From positions 84,807 through 148,806 of the forward strand of contig NZ_MUNW01000035.1 of NCBI RefSeq assembly GCF_002002725.1: DNA of 64,000 bases. The letters run 5' to 3'. The stretch is from Sinorhizobium sp. A49. Lineage in GTDB: Bacteria > Pseudomonadota > Alphaproteobacteria > Rhizobiales > Rhizobiaceae. The notes beneath the pieces are model-generated. The model searched no databases and had not been told where the DNA came from. It worked only from the letters and a program-made list of their open reading frames with translations. Shown here one piece after another: positions 10,027 through 17,698 of this stretch. A program made the position numbers and the translations under genes. How positions within the stretch are numbered: the stretch's first letter is position 1; every line of letters starts with the position of its first letter.

Positions 10027-11415
10027 ATGCGACACATCCTCCTCAGTTGGATCACACTCATGACGCTCGGCACCACCGCCCAGGCGGAACCTCTCTCTGC
10101 AACCGATGACGAAATCCTGGAAATCCTGACAGAGCGTATCGACGAACAGAAACAGTCGGTCGGCATCGTCGTCGGCATAACCGATGCCGGCGGACAACGC
10201 GTCGTCGCGCACGGCCGCCTGGCGAAGAACGACCCGCGCCCTGTCGATGGCAATACCGTGTTCGAGATCGGCTCGGTGACCAAGGTCTTCACCGCACTCG
10301 CGCTTGCCGACATGGTCGAACGCGGTGATCTCAGGCTCGATGCGCCTGTTTCACAACTGCTTCCGAGAAGCGTGGTCATAAAGCAGGCAGACGCTGGCAA
10401 ACCGATCACGCTTAGACATCTGGCGACGCATATGTCCGGCCTGCCACGATTGCCGGACAATCTGATACCGGCTGACGATAACGATCCCTATGCCGATTAT
10501 GACGTCGCCAAGCTTTACGCCTTCCTTTCCAGCCACCAGCCAATCCGGCAACCCAACGATGAGCACGAGTATTCCAACCTCGGCTATGGCCTGCTTGGCC
10601 ATGGGCTCGCATTGCAGTCCGGCCTGTCCTACGAGGCGCTGGTCAGGGAGCGCATCGCGATCCCACTCGGCATGGCCGATACCGCGATCACCTCGCGTCC
10701 GGAATGGCAGGGGCGGCGAGCGACCGGACACGATGCGGGCCTGCAGTCGACCAGCGACTGGGACCTCGGAGCGCTGCAGGGGGCAGGCGCGCTGCGCTCG
10801 ACCACCAATGATCTGCTCGTCTTCCTGCAGGCGGCTATGGGCAGGAAGCCCTCCCCTCTGGCGCCTGCCTTCGCCACGATGCTCGCGACGCGACTGCCGC
10901 TTGGTGACGGTGGGGCAGAACAGGCGCTCGGCTGGGTGATCTCCGGTTCCGGTGAACGGCAGATCGTCTGGCACAATGGCGGTACCGGCGGCTACCGATC
11001 GTTCGTCGGCTTCCGTCCGTCGACTGGCGTCGGCGTGGTGGTCCTGTCGAACACCGCAACGGAAGCCGGCGTCGACGATATCGGCGTGCATCTGCTCGAC
11101 GGGGAGAAACCACTTCTACCCGCGCCGGTTCAGCGCGTTGCCATCACGCTCGACCCGACGGTCTACGATGCCTATGTCGGCACCTATCGCCTGGCGCCCG
11201 ATTTCGATCTGACGGTTTTTCGCGACGGTAACAGGCTATTTGCACAGGCAACGGGTCAGGGACGCGTCGAAATTTTCCCGGAGGCGGAGCATCGGTTCTT
11301 TGCCAAAGTGGTCGACGCGCAGATCAGCTTCGAAGCACCCGCCGGCGCGAGATCCGCGCGGCTGACACTGCATCAAAATGGACGGGATAGCCCGGCCCCG
11401 CTCGTCAGCGACTGA
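10027..11415 (+). CDS. secreted serine hydrolase of the beta-lactamase (class C/esterase EstB) fold
   Basis: Predicted periplasmic protein of 462 residues with a Sec signal peptide ending at AQA (20) and a beta-lactamase-fold domain. Active-site motifs are S83-V-T-K86 (SxxK), Y182-S-N184 (YxN) and H316-N-G-G (the KTG-equivalent HxG), as in AmpC-like enzymes, D-aminopeptidases and esterases. A second domain after about 365 resembles the C-terminal beta-barrel found in many of these esterases. The ATG at 10027 is preferred because it starts the signal peptide; the open frame extends upstream to 9898 into LysR. Natural substrate cannot be told; calling it a resistance beta-lactamase would be unjustified. 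Confidence 0.85.
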   Translation: MRHILLSWITLMTLGTTAQAEPLSATDDEILEILTERIDEQKQSVGIVVGITDAGGQRVVAHGRLAKNDPRPVDGNTVFEIGSVTKVFTALALADMVERGDLRLDAPVSQLLPRSVVIKQADAGKPITLRHLATHMSGLPRLPDNLIPADDNDPYADYDVAKLYAFLSSHQPIRQPNDEHEYSNLGYGLLGHGLALQSGLSYEALVRERIAIPLGMADTAITSRPEWQGRRATGHDAGLQSTSDWDLGALQGAGALRSTTNDLLVFLQAAMGRKPSPLAPAFATMLATRLPLGDGGAEQALGWVISGSGERQIVWHNGGTGGYRSFVGFRPSTGVGVVVLSNTATEAGVDDIGVHLLDGEKPLLPAPVQRVAITLDPTVYDAYVGTYRLAPDFDLTVFRDGNRLFAQATGQGRVEIFPEAEHRFFAKVVDAQISFEAPAGARSARLTLHQNGRDSPAPLVSD

Positions 11416-11439
11416 CGCGTCTCGAATTCGAAATGGGAG

Positions 11440-11466
11440 CCGCCCCCGGCAATGGGCCGGAGGCGG
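11440..11466. terminator. stem-loop between convergent hydrolase and pit genes
   Basis: Arms 11440-11450 (CCGCCCCCGGC) and 11456-11466 (GCCGGAGGCGG) pair with one mismatch around a 5-nt loop in the 57-bp gap between two convergent genes. No T run. Confidence 0.45.
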
Positions 11467-11472
11467 ATGGGA

Positions 11473-12477
11473 TCACAGAAACAGAGCAACCGCGAAGTAG
11501 GTGAGCGCCGAGATTGCCGCAGCGGCCGGCATGGTCACGAACCAGGCGATGACGATGTTGCCGGCAAGGCCCCAGCGCACAGCCGAAACGCGCTTGGCGG
11601 CGCCGACGCCGATGATGGCACCGGTGATCGTGTGGGTCGTCGATACCGGAATTCCGAGCCAGGTGGCGGCAAACAGCGTGATGGCACCGCCGGTTTCGGC
11701 GCAAAAGCCCTGCATCGGATTGAGCTTGGTGATCTTCGAGCCCATCGTGTGCACGATGCGCCAGCCGCCAAACAGCGTGCCGAGCGCGATCGCTGCCTGG
11801 CAGGTGATCACCACCCAGAACGGCACGTAGAACTCTGAACCGAGATAGCCCTGCGAGAACAGGAGCACGGCGATGATGCCCATGGTCTTCTGCGCGTCGT
11901 TGCCGCCGTGGCCGAGCGAATAGAGCGAGGCGGAGATGAACTGCATCACCCGGAATTTACGGTCGACCGCAAATGGCGTCTGGCGCACGAATATCCAGGA
12001 AACGATGAGGATCAACATCAGCGCCAGGAAGAAGCCGATCATCGGCGACATGAAGATGGCGCCAACGGTCTTGAGAAGACCGGTCCAGACGATGGCGTCG
12101 CCGCCGGTGCGGGCCAGGCCGGCGCCGACGAGACCACCGATCAGCGCATGCGAGGAGCTCGACGGGATGCCGAAGATCCAGGTCGCAATGTTCCAGAAGA
12201 TCGCGCCCATCAGCGCCGCGAAGATCACCAGCGGCGTGACGATGCTGGGATCGATGATGCCCTTCCCGAGCGTCTCGGCCACATGCAGGCCGAAGAACAG
12301 GAAAGCGATGAAATTGAAGAACGCCGCCCACATGACGGCGTATTGCGGCCGCAGCACCCGGGTCGAAACGATCGTCGCGATCGAGTTGGCGGCGTCATGC
12401 AGCCCGTTGAGAAAGTCGAAGAACAACGCGATCGCGATCAGCGCGACCAGCAGCGGCAAAGCGAGCGTCGCGTCCAT
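11473..12477 (-). CDS. pit: low-affinity inorganic phosphate transporter Pit
   Basis: Proton- or metal-coupled phosphate uptake across the inner membrane (PiT/PHO-4 family). The 334-residue protein is almost wholly hydrophobic, with about ten membrane segments and the two family repeats (GLHDAANSIATIVSTRVL near the N terminus; GIPVSTTHTITGAIIGVG in the second half, and GGNDAQKTMG in between). It starts at the stop codon of the DUF47 gene (the TGA and ATG overlap), so the two are translationally coupled. A PHO box lies before the operon. Confidence 0.95.
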   Translation of the reverse strand: MDATLALPLLVALIAIALFFDFLNGLHDAANSIATIVSTRVLRPQYAVMWAAFFNFIAFLFFGLHVAETLGKGIIDPSIVTPLVIFAALMGAIFWNIATWIFGIPSSSSHALIGGLVGAGLARTGGDAIVWTGLLKTVGAIFMSPMIGFFLALMLILIVSWIFVRQTPFAVDRKFRVMQFISASLYSLGHGGNDAQKTMGIIAVLLFSQGYLGSEFYVPFWVVITCQAAIALGTLFGGWRIVHTMGSKITKLNPMQGFCAETGGAITLFAATWLGIPVSTTHTITGAIIGVGAAKRVSAVRWGLAGNIVIAWFVTMPAAAAISALTYFAVALFL

Positions 12478-13124
12478 CAGACGTTCTCGATCACGATGCC
12501 GCTGATCTCGTTGGCGACATCCTCGAAGCGGTCGACGACCTTCTCGAGCTCGCCATAGATCTCGCTGCCGATGATGTAAGCCATCGCATTGTTGGCGCCG
12601 TGCCGGCGGAAAAGATCCTTCAGGCCCTGGTCATGCAACTCGTCGGACCGGCCTTCGATGCGCGTGATCTCTTCGGCAATGGCAATGAGCCGGCCGTGGT
12701 TGACGCCGATGCGATCGAGCAACGGAATGGCCTCGGCAATCAGATGCGCGGCCTGGACGACGATGGTGCCCATTTCCTGCATGCCCGGATCGAAAGTCTT
12801 CTGTTCGAACAGCCGGATAGTCTTGACCGTCTTGTGCATCATGTCGATGGCATCGTCCATCGACTGGATGAGATCCTTGATGTCGCCGCGATCGAACGGC
12901 GTGATGAAGGAGCGACGGACGGCGAGAAGCACGTCGCGGGTGATGTTATCAGCCTCGTCTTCAAGCGCGACGATGCGGTCGCAGTGCTTTTCAAGGTCGT
13001 TACCGCCGGCTAGAAGCTTTTCGAGCGCTTCGGCGGCACCGACGACGGTGCGCGAATGGTGGGCGAAGAGATCAAAGAAGCGGTCTTCGCGGGGAAGGAG
13101 TTTGCGGAACCAAGCCAGCATCAC
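12477..13124 (-). CDS. DUF47 (PhoU-like) phosphate transport regulator, orfA of orfA-pit
   Basis: A 215-residue all-helical cytoplasmic protein of the DUF47/PhoU-like family, which accompanies Pit transporters in many bacteria and is thought to modulate them. Acidic metal-binding-type motifs such as ALEDEADNIT and SMDDAIDMMHK fit the PhoU fold. First gene of the orfA-pit operon; in Sinorhizobium meliloti the equivalent operon is known to be repressed by PhoB under phosphate limitation, and a PHO box sits 20-37 bp upstream of this start codon. Confidence 0.93.
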   Translation of the reverse strand: MMLAWFRKLLPREDRFFDLFAHHSRTVVGAAEALEKLLAGGNDLEKHCDRIVALEDEADNITRDVLLAVRRSFITPFDRGDIKDLIQSMDDAIDMMHKTVKTIRLFEQKTFDPGMQEMGTIVVQAAHLIAEAIPLLDRIGVNHGRLIAIAEEITRIEGRSDELHDQGLKDLFRRHGANNAMAYIIGSEIYGELEKVVDRFEDVANEISGIVIENV

Positions 13125-13143
13125 ACATATATCCGTTCGTGGA

Positions 13144-13161
13144 TTGTCATGCGGCTGTCAT
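13144..13161. promoter_or_regulatory. PHO box (PhoB binding site) of the DUF47-pit operon
   Basis: Two 7-bp direct repeats, TTGTCAT (13144-13150) and CTGTCAT (13155-13161), are separated by 4 bp (GCGG), which is the PHO-box architecture (CTGTCAT-N4-CTGTCAT). The position close to the start codon fits repression by PhoB, as known for orfA-pit in S. meliloti. Confidence 0.8.
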
Positions 13162-13330
13162 ATTGTACGCAAGCCATCAAGAAAAGCGCTGAAACGCAGG
13201 GATCGTAAGGCTTTCCCCGCCGTTATCGCGCATTTTTGCCTGGAATGGCTGAGGCCGCCTTTCGTCTTGCCTTGGCGGGCGCTTTCGTCCTACTGCATGG
13301 TTTCTTAAATCGGCATCGGTTTAAGCCAAG

Positions 13331-13386
13331 AATTACGCAGCGCGTTTAAAGTGTTTCAGCGTCCATGCGCGTCCTTTCCGACGCGC
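13331..13386 (+). repeat. dispersed intergenic repeat, copy A (before recF)
   Basis: This segment aligns with three other copies in the window (17628-17685, 26702-26754 reversed, 36648-36700). It has the shared segments GTTTAAAGTG, CAGCGTCC and a terminal hairpin of perfect arms GCGCGTC (13367-13373) and GACGCGC (13380-13386) with a 6-nt loop. Its first box is a diverged AATTACGC. It ends 34 bp before the recF start codon. Confidence 0.65.
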
Positions 13387-13420
13387 TGTTACCGGCGCCG
13401 ACGTCGAATCCGGACCCGAA

Positions 13421-14545
13421 ATGCCCCAGAAGGTCTTTCTCAACCGCCTGAAGCTCAGCGAGTTCCGCAATTATGCGGCGCTGTCGCTGACGCTCGACCA
13501 GCGGCACATCGTGCTGACGGGCGAGAACGGCGCCGGAAAAACCAACCTGATGGAAGCGGTGTCGTTCCTGTCGCCCGGTCGCGGGCTCAGGCGTGCGGCC
13601 TACGCCGATGTCGCCCGCGTCGGCGCCAACGACGGCTTCTCGGTCTTTGCCGAAGTGGTGGGCATGGAAGGCCCGGTCGAGATCGGCACCGGCACGGCCG
13701 GGACCAGTGAGGGGCAATCGCGACGGCTGCGGCTGAACGGCACCACGGCCAGTGCAGTCGACGAACTGACCGATCATCTGCGGGTGCTGTGGCTGACGCC
13801 GGCAATGGACGGGCTCTTCACCGGGCCGTCGGCCGATCGACGCCGCTTCCTTGACCGGCTGGTGCTTTCGCTCGACCCGGAACACGGCCGGCGCGCCAGC
13901 GAATTTGACCGCGCCATGCGCAGCCGCAACCGGCTCCTCAGCGAATTTCGCCCGGATCCTGCCTGGCTCACCGCCATCGAGCGGGAAATGGCCGGGCTCG
14001 GCGTGTCGATGGCCCTGGCGCGGCAGGAAATGCTGGGACTGCTGACGGCACTCGTCGAACGAAACACCGGCGACAGTGTCTTTCCGTCCGCTCGTCTGGC
14101 GCTCTCTGGTTTCTTCGACAATGAAGGCCACAGGCCGGCCTTCGACCTTGAAGAACAATATCTGACCATGCTGCGCGAAGGCCGGCCGCGCGATGCAGCC
14201 GCCGGCCGGACGCTGGACGGACCGCACCGCAGCGACCTGTTGATCCGTCACCGCGAAAAGGACATGGAGGCCGAGCGCTGCTCGACCGGCGAACAGAAGG
14301 CACTGCTCGTCGGCCTGGTGCTTGCCCATGCGCGCCTGGTCGGCGACATGACCGGCCACGCCCCCATACTGCTGCTCGACGAGATCGCCGCGCATCTCGA
14401 CATGGGCCGCCGCGCCGCCCTTTTCGATCTCGTCGACGGGCTGGGCGGTCAGGCCTTCATGACCGGGACGGACCGTGCGATGTTCGACGCGCTCGGCGAG
14501 CGCGGCCGGTTCCTGACCGTGGAGCATGGGAACGTTTCGGGATGA
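13421..14545 (+). CDS. recF: DNA replication and repair protein RecF
   Basis: SMC-like ATPase that binds gapped DNA and helps load RecA through RecOR. 374 residues with Walker A GENGAGKT (34-41), the ABC-type signature region TGEQKALL and Walker B ILLLDEIAAHLD toward the C terminus, and the family motif DRRRFLDRLVL near 130. The moeB-like gene follows on the same strand, its start lying 28 bp after this stop. A repeat hairpin lies just upstream of the start. Confidence 0.97.
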   Translation: MPQKVFLNRLKLSEFRNYAALSLTLDQRHIVLTGENGAGKTNLMEAVSFLSPGRGLRRAAYADVARVGANDGFSVFAEVVGMEGPVEIGTGTAGTSEGQSRRLRLNGTTASAVDELTDHLRVLWLTPAMDGLFTGPSADRRRFLDRLVLSLDPEHGRRASEFDRAMRSRNRLLSEFRPDPAWLTAIEREMAGLGVSMALARQEMLGLLTALVERNTGDSVFPSARLALSGFFDNEGHRPAFDLEEQYLTMLREGRPRDAAAGRTLDGPHRSDLLIRHREKDMEAERCSTGEQKALLVGLVLAHARLVGDMTGHAPILLLDEIAAHLDMGRRAALFDLVDGLGGQAFMTGTDRAMFDALGERGRFLTVEHGNVSG

Positions 14546-14573
14546 TGGAGCCGATCATGGAAAGTGTCCGTTC

Positions 14574-15347
14574 ATGACCAACACCAGCCTCAACCCATCG
14601 GAAATCGCCCGTTATGCGCGCCACATCATCCTTCCGGAACTGGGCGGTGCGGGACAGCAGAAGCTGAAGGCCGCGCGCGTCCTCGTCATCGGTGCCGGCG
14701 GCCTCGGCGCTCCCGTGCTGCAGTACCTGGCCGCCGCCGGCATCGGCACGCTCGGCATCGTCGACGACGACGTGGTGTCGCTGTCGAACCTGCAGCGGCA
14801 GGTGATCCACCAAACTGCGGATATCGGCCAGACAAAGGTCGACAGTGCCGAGGCGGCAATCGGCGCACTCAATCCGCATGTGACAGTCGAAACGCATGCG
14901 TTTCGCCTCGCCGCCGACAACGCCGAGACGCTGTTGCGCCAATATGACCTGGTGATCGACGGTTCGGACAATTTCGACACGCGCTATCTCGCCGCCGATA
15001 CGGCGGCCGCCATCGGCATACCGCTCGTCACCGGTGCCGTCGGCCGTTTCGACGGCTCGCTCACCGTGCTGATACCCTATGAGACAGGAAAGGATGGCGA
15101 GCCGAACCCATCCTACCGCGATCTCTTTCCCGAGAAACCGCCTGCGGGCGTCGTGCCCTCCTGCGTCGAGGCCGGAATCATCGGTGCCCTCACCGGCGTC
15201 ATCGGAACATTGCAGGCTATGGAAGCCATCAAGGTCATCGCCGGCATCGGCGAGCCGCTCGTCGGCCGGCTGTTGATGTATGATGCGCTGTCGGCACAGT
15301 TCAGCACCATCCGTTATCGCAGACGCAAGACCGTCAAGGCGGACTGA
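14574..15347 (+). CDS. moeB: MoeB/ThiF-family E1-like adenylyltransferase
   Basis: Activates the C-terminal glycine of a MoaD/ThiS-type sulfur carrier by adenylation (molybdopterin or thiamine pathway). 257 residues from the ATG at 14574; the longer frame from 14526 overlaps recF and adds no family sequence. It carries the nucleotide motif GAGGLGAPV, the NLQRQ motif and the DGSDNFDTR motif. The two CxxC zinc motifs of E. coli MoeB are absent (PSYRDLF stands where CYRCLF is usual); the only cysteine is in PSCVEAG. The GNAT gene starts on the last base of its stop codon. Confidence 0.88.
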   Translation: MTNTSLNPSEIARYARHIILPELGGAGQQKLKAARVLVIGAGGLGAPVLQYLAAAGIGTLGIVDDDVVSLSNLQRQVIHQTADIGQTKVDSAEAAIGALNPHVTVETHAFRLAADNAETLLRQYDLVIDGSDNFDTRYLAADTAAAIGIPLVTGAVGRFDGSLTVLIPYETGKDGEPNPSYRDLFPEKPPAGVVPSCVEAGIIGALTGVIGTLQAMEAIKVIAGIGEPLVGRLLMYDALSAQFSTIRYRRRKTVKAD

Positions 15348-15814
15348 TGCACATCATCCGGATAGACGCGGCCTTCAATCGCTACGAAGAATTGCTGGCC
15401 CTGATCCTCAACGCCTTTTCCTATATGGATGGGCGCATCGACCCGCCGTCCTCGGCCCATGTGCTGACGATCGAAGGCTTGAAGCAGAAGGCTTCGGCAG
15501 AAATCGGATTGATCGCCCTCGATGGAGCCGCATTGGCCGGCTGCATCTTCTGCAAGCCGGAGATCGACTGCCTCTATGTCGGCAAGCTTGCGGTCGCTGA
15601 GGGCTATCGGGGCAAAGGCGTTGGGCGGCTGTTGCTTGCAGGCGCCGAAGACACGGCACGCAATCGCAACCTATCCGCCCTGAGACTGCAGACGCGGATC
15701 GAACTCACCGAAAACCACAGGACGTTTGCGGCCTGGGGCTTCGTCGAAACCGGCAGGACGGCGCATCCGGGCTTTACCCGACCCACCACAATCGAGATGC
15801 GCAAGACGCTTTGA
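15347..15814 (+). CDS. GNAT family N-acetyltransferase
   Basis: A 155-residue acetyltransferase of the GNAT fold. The acetyl-CoA loop R-G-K-G-V-G-R (in EGYRGKGVGRLLL) and the preceding strand CLYVGKLAVA are clear. Substrate unknown. The ATG shares a base with the stop codon of the moeB-like gene, so translation is coupled. It ends 11 bp from a convergent dehydrogenase gene. Confidence 0.9.
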   Translation: MHIIRIDAAFNRYEELLALILNAFSYMDGRIDPPSSAHVLTIEGLKQKASAEIGLIALDGAALAGCIFCKPEIDCLYVGKLAVAEGYRGKGVGRLLLAGAEDTARNRNLSALRLQTRIELTENHRTFAAWGFVETGRTAHPGFTRPTTIEMRKTL

Positions 15815-15825
15815 TCCGTCGCCGA

Positions 15826-16830
15826 TCAATCGCGCCCAGGCAGCACCCGGTCCGGTGGCCGATGGCCGTCGAAGAAGGTGCGGATGTTGATCACCACCTT
15901 GTCGCCCATGTCGATGCGGCCTTCGAGCGTCGCCGAACTCATATGCGGCAGCAGCACCACCTTGCCTTCGCCGGCAAGCTTGATGAGCTTGGGATTGACC
16001 GCAGGCTCGTTCTCGAAGACGTCGAGGCCGGCGCCGGCGATCTTGCCTTCGCGCAGGCACTTGATCAGCGCGGTCTCGTCGATGATGCCGCCGCGGGCGG
16101 TGTTGACGATGTAGCTTTCGGGGCGCATCAGCGCCAGGCGACGGGCCGAAAGCAGGTGGTAGGTCGCCGGCGTCGAGGGGCAATTGACCGAGACGATATC
16201 GACGCGGGCGAGCATCTGGTCGAGGCTGTCCCAATAGGTGGCTTCCAGCATTTCCTCGGTCTCGACCTTGACCCGGTGCCGGTTGTGATAGTGGATCGAC
16301 AGGCCGAAGGCCTTGGCGCGGCGCGCGACCGCGGTGCCGATCCGGCCCATGCCGACGATGCCGATGCGCTTGCCGGCAATGCGGCGGCCGAGCATCCAGG
16401 TCGGCGACCAGCCGGCCCATTCGCCCTTGCGATCGGTCAGGATCTGCGCACCTTCCGCAAGGCGGCGCGGAACGGCGAGAATCAGCGCCATCGCCATGTC
16501 CGCGGTGTCCTCGGTCAGGACGTTCGGCGTATTGGTGACGGTGATGCCCTTGCGGGCGGCGGCATCGACATCGATGTTGTCGACACCGTTGGAGAAGCTC
16601 GCGATCAGCTTCAGTTGCGGTCCGGCCTGCTCGATCAGCGCCGCATCGATACGGTCGGTCACGGTCGGCACAAGCACGTCGGCGCGCTTCACTGCCGCCA
16701 CAAGCTCCGGTTGGCTGCGCGGCGTATCGTCGATGTTGAGCTCGGCGTCGAACAGCTCGCGCATGCGGGTTTCGACGATATCCGGCAGTTTCCGGGTGAT
16801 GTAGACCTTGGGCTTCTTCTTGCTTGTCAT
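15826..16830 (-). CDS. D-2-hydroxyacid dehydrogenase (glyoxylate/hydroxypyruvate reductase type)
   Basis: NAD(P)H-dependent reduction of a 2-keto acid, most like glyoxylate reductase GyaR of rhizobia. 334 residues from the ATG at 16830; the frame is open further to 16929 but that part is not family-like. Nucleotide motif GMGRIGTAVARRAKAFG, VNTARGGIIDE around the catalytic Arg/Glu region and the C-terminal catalytic His in PHMSSAT are present. The exact substrate is an inference. Confidence 0.9.
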   Translation of the reverse strand: MTSKKKPKVYITRKLPDIVETRMRELFDAELNIDDTPRSQPELVAAVKRADVLVPTVTDRIDAALIEQAGPQLKLIASFSNGVDNIDVDAAARKGITVTNTPNVLTEDTADMAMALILAVPRRLAEGAQILTDRKGEWAGWSPTWMLGRRIAGKRIGIVGMGRIGTAVARRAKAFGLSIHYHNRHRVKVETEEMLEATYWDSLDQMLARVDIVSVNCPSTPATYHLLSARRLALMRPESYIVNTARGGIIDETALIKCLREGKIAGAGLDVFENEPAVNPKLIKLAGEGKVVLLPHMSSATLEGRIDMGDKVVINIRTFFDGHRPPDRVLPGRD

Positions 16831-17019
16831 TGCTGCGATGGGCCTCGTTGACGGGTCCTTAACCAAGTTGGGTGATACTTTCTCCCTGTAGCCGCAATTT
16901 CTACCAGACCCGGTCGGGAAGACAAACAAAACTCGCTGCGTCGTCCCCGCGATTTACGCCCCGGCCAAGCGCCCTGGGTGAACTGCGCCTGCAAGTTGCC
17001 ACGGAAAATGAGCTTCGTC

Positions 17020-17559
17020 ATGCGTCACGTCATTTCCAAACTCTCGTTCGCGTTGATCGCCGCCCTCATCGGCGCGGTCATCACGGCTTCGGGCGCCCAT
17101 GCCCAGGCCGCCAAGGGAGCCAGCGGGTTGCCGCTGCCGCGATTCGTCAGCCTCAAGGCCAAGAGCGTCAATCTGCGCATCGGCCCAAGCGTCGACTATG
17201 CGGTGGCGTTCCGTTACCTCAGACCCGGCGTACCGGTGGAAATCATCCAGGAATACGACAACTGGCGCCGCATCCGCGATGCCGACGGTACCGAAGGCTG
17301 GGTGAACCAGGCGCTTCTGTCGGGCGACCGCACCGCCGTCACCGCGCCATGGATGCGCGGCAAGGGTGAAGGCGTGTTCGTCAACCTGCGCCGCGAACCA
17401 CAGAGCACGGCGTCGATCGTCGCGCGCATGGAGCCTGGTGTCGTCATCCGTGTGGGTGAATGCAACGGCGACTGGTGCCACATCGAGACCCAGGGCGTCG
17501 ACGGCTGGATCGTCCAGAGCGAGATCTGGGGCGCCTATCCGGGCGAAGCCTTCAAGTAA
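17020..17559 (+). CDS. secreted SH3 (bacterial SH3b) domain protein
   Basis: A 179-residue exported protein with a signal peptide (cleavage after about AHA-QA near residue 30) followed by two SH3b-like units: AKSVNLRIGPSVDYAVAFRY and VFVNLRREPQSTASIVARM. Such domains usually bind peptidoglycan or other cell-wall material; the precise role of this Hyphomicrobiales family is not known. ATG at 17008 or 16978 are possible alternatives; 17008 has a closer GGAAA box. A long perfect stem-loop follows 32 bp after the stop. Confidence 0.85.
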   Translation: MRHVISKLSFALIAALIGAVITASGAHAQAAKGASGLPLPRFVSLKAKSVNLRIGPSVDYAVAFRYLRPGVPVEIIQEYDNWRRIRDADGTEGWVNQALLSGDRTAVTAPWMRGKGEGVFVNLRREPQSTASIVARMEPGVVIRVGECNGDWCHIETQGVDGWIVQSEIWGAYPGEAFK

Positions 17560-17590
17560 AGGCTCGCCTCTTTCGACAGGGTTGAAAAGG

Positions 17591-17685
17591 TTACGGCATG
17601 ATTCCTCAGATCGGGTTCGATTTAAGGAATCATGCCGTAAGTCTTGAAGCGCGATAGCGCCCTTGGCGCGTCAGGTTTGGCGCGC
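17591..17685. repeat. dispersed intergenic repeat, copy B, with a 16-bp perfect inverted repeat
   Basis: The arms TTACGGCATGATTCCT (17591-17606) and its exact complement (17625-17640) enclose an 18-nt loop. The right arm contains the repeat-family box AATCATGC (17628-17635) and is followed by AGTC, AAG, AGCGCCCTT and a second hairpin GCGCGTC (17666-17672) with GGCGCGC (17679-17685, one G-T pair). The loop sequence CCTCAGATCGGGTTCG (17604-17619) recurs 14/16 at 36624-36639. It may also terminate the SH3 gene and the facing kinase gene. Confidence 0.75.
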
Positions 17686-17698
17686 GCTGTAGCTTGCC

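Noticed and set aside
10027..11415. Calling the secreted hydrolase an antibiotic-resistance beta-lactamase
   Set aside because: The SxxK/YxN/HxG motifs are shared with esterases and D-aminopeptidases, and HNGG in place of KTG is commoner in those. Resistance cannot be inferred.
9004..11431. CTCGAATTCGA occurring on both sides of the LysR-hydrolase pair (9004-9014 and 11421-11431)
   Set aside because: It looks like a possible target-site duplication, but the repeat is a simple palindromic EcoRI-like sequence, there is no transposase, and 11 bp could recur by chance.
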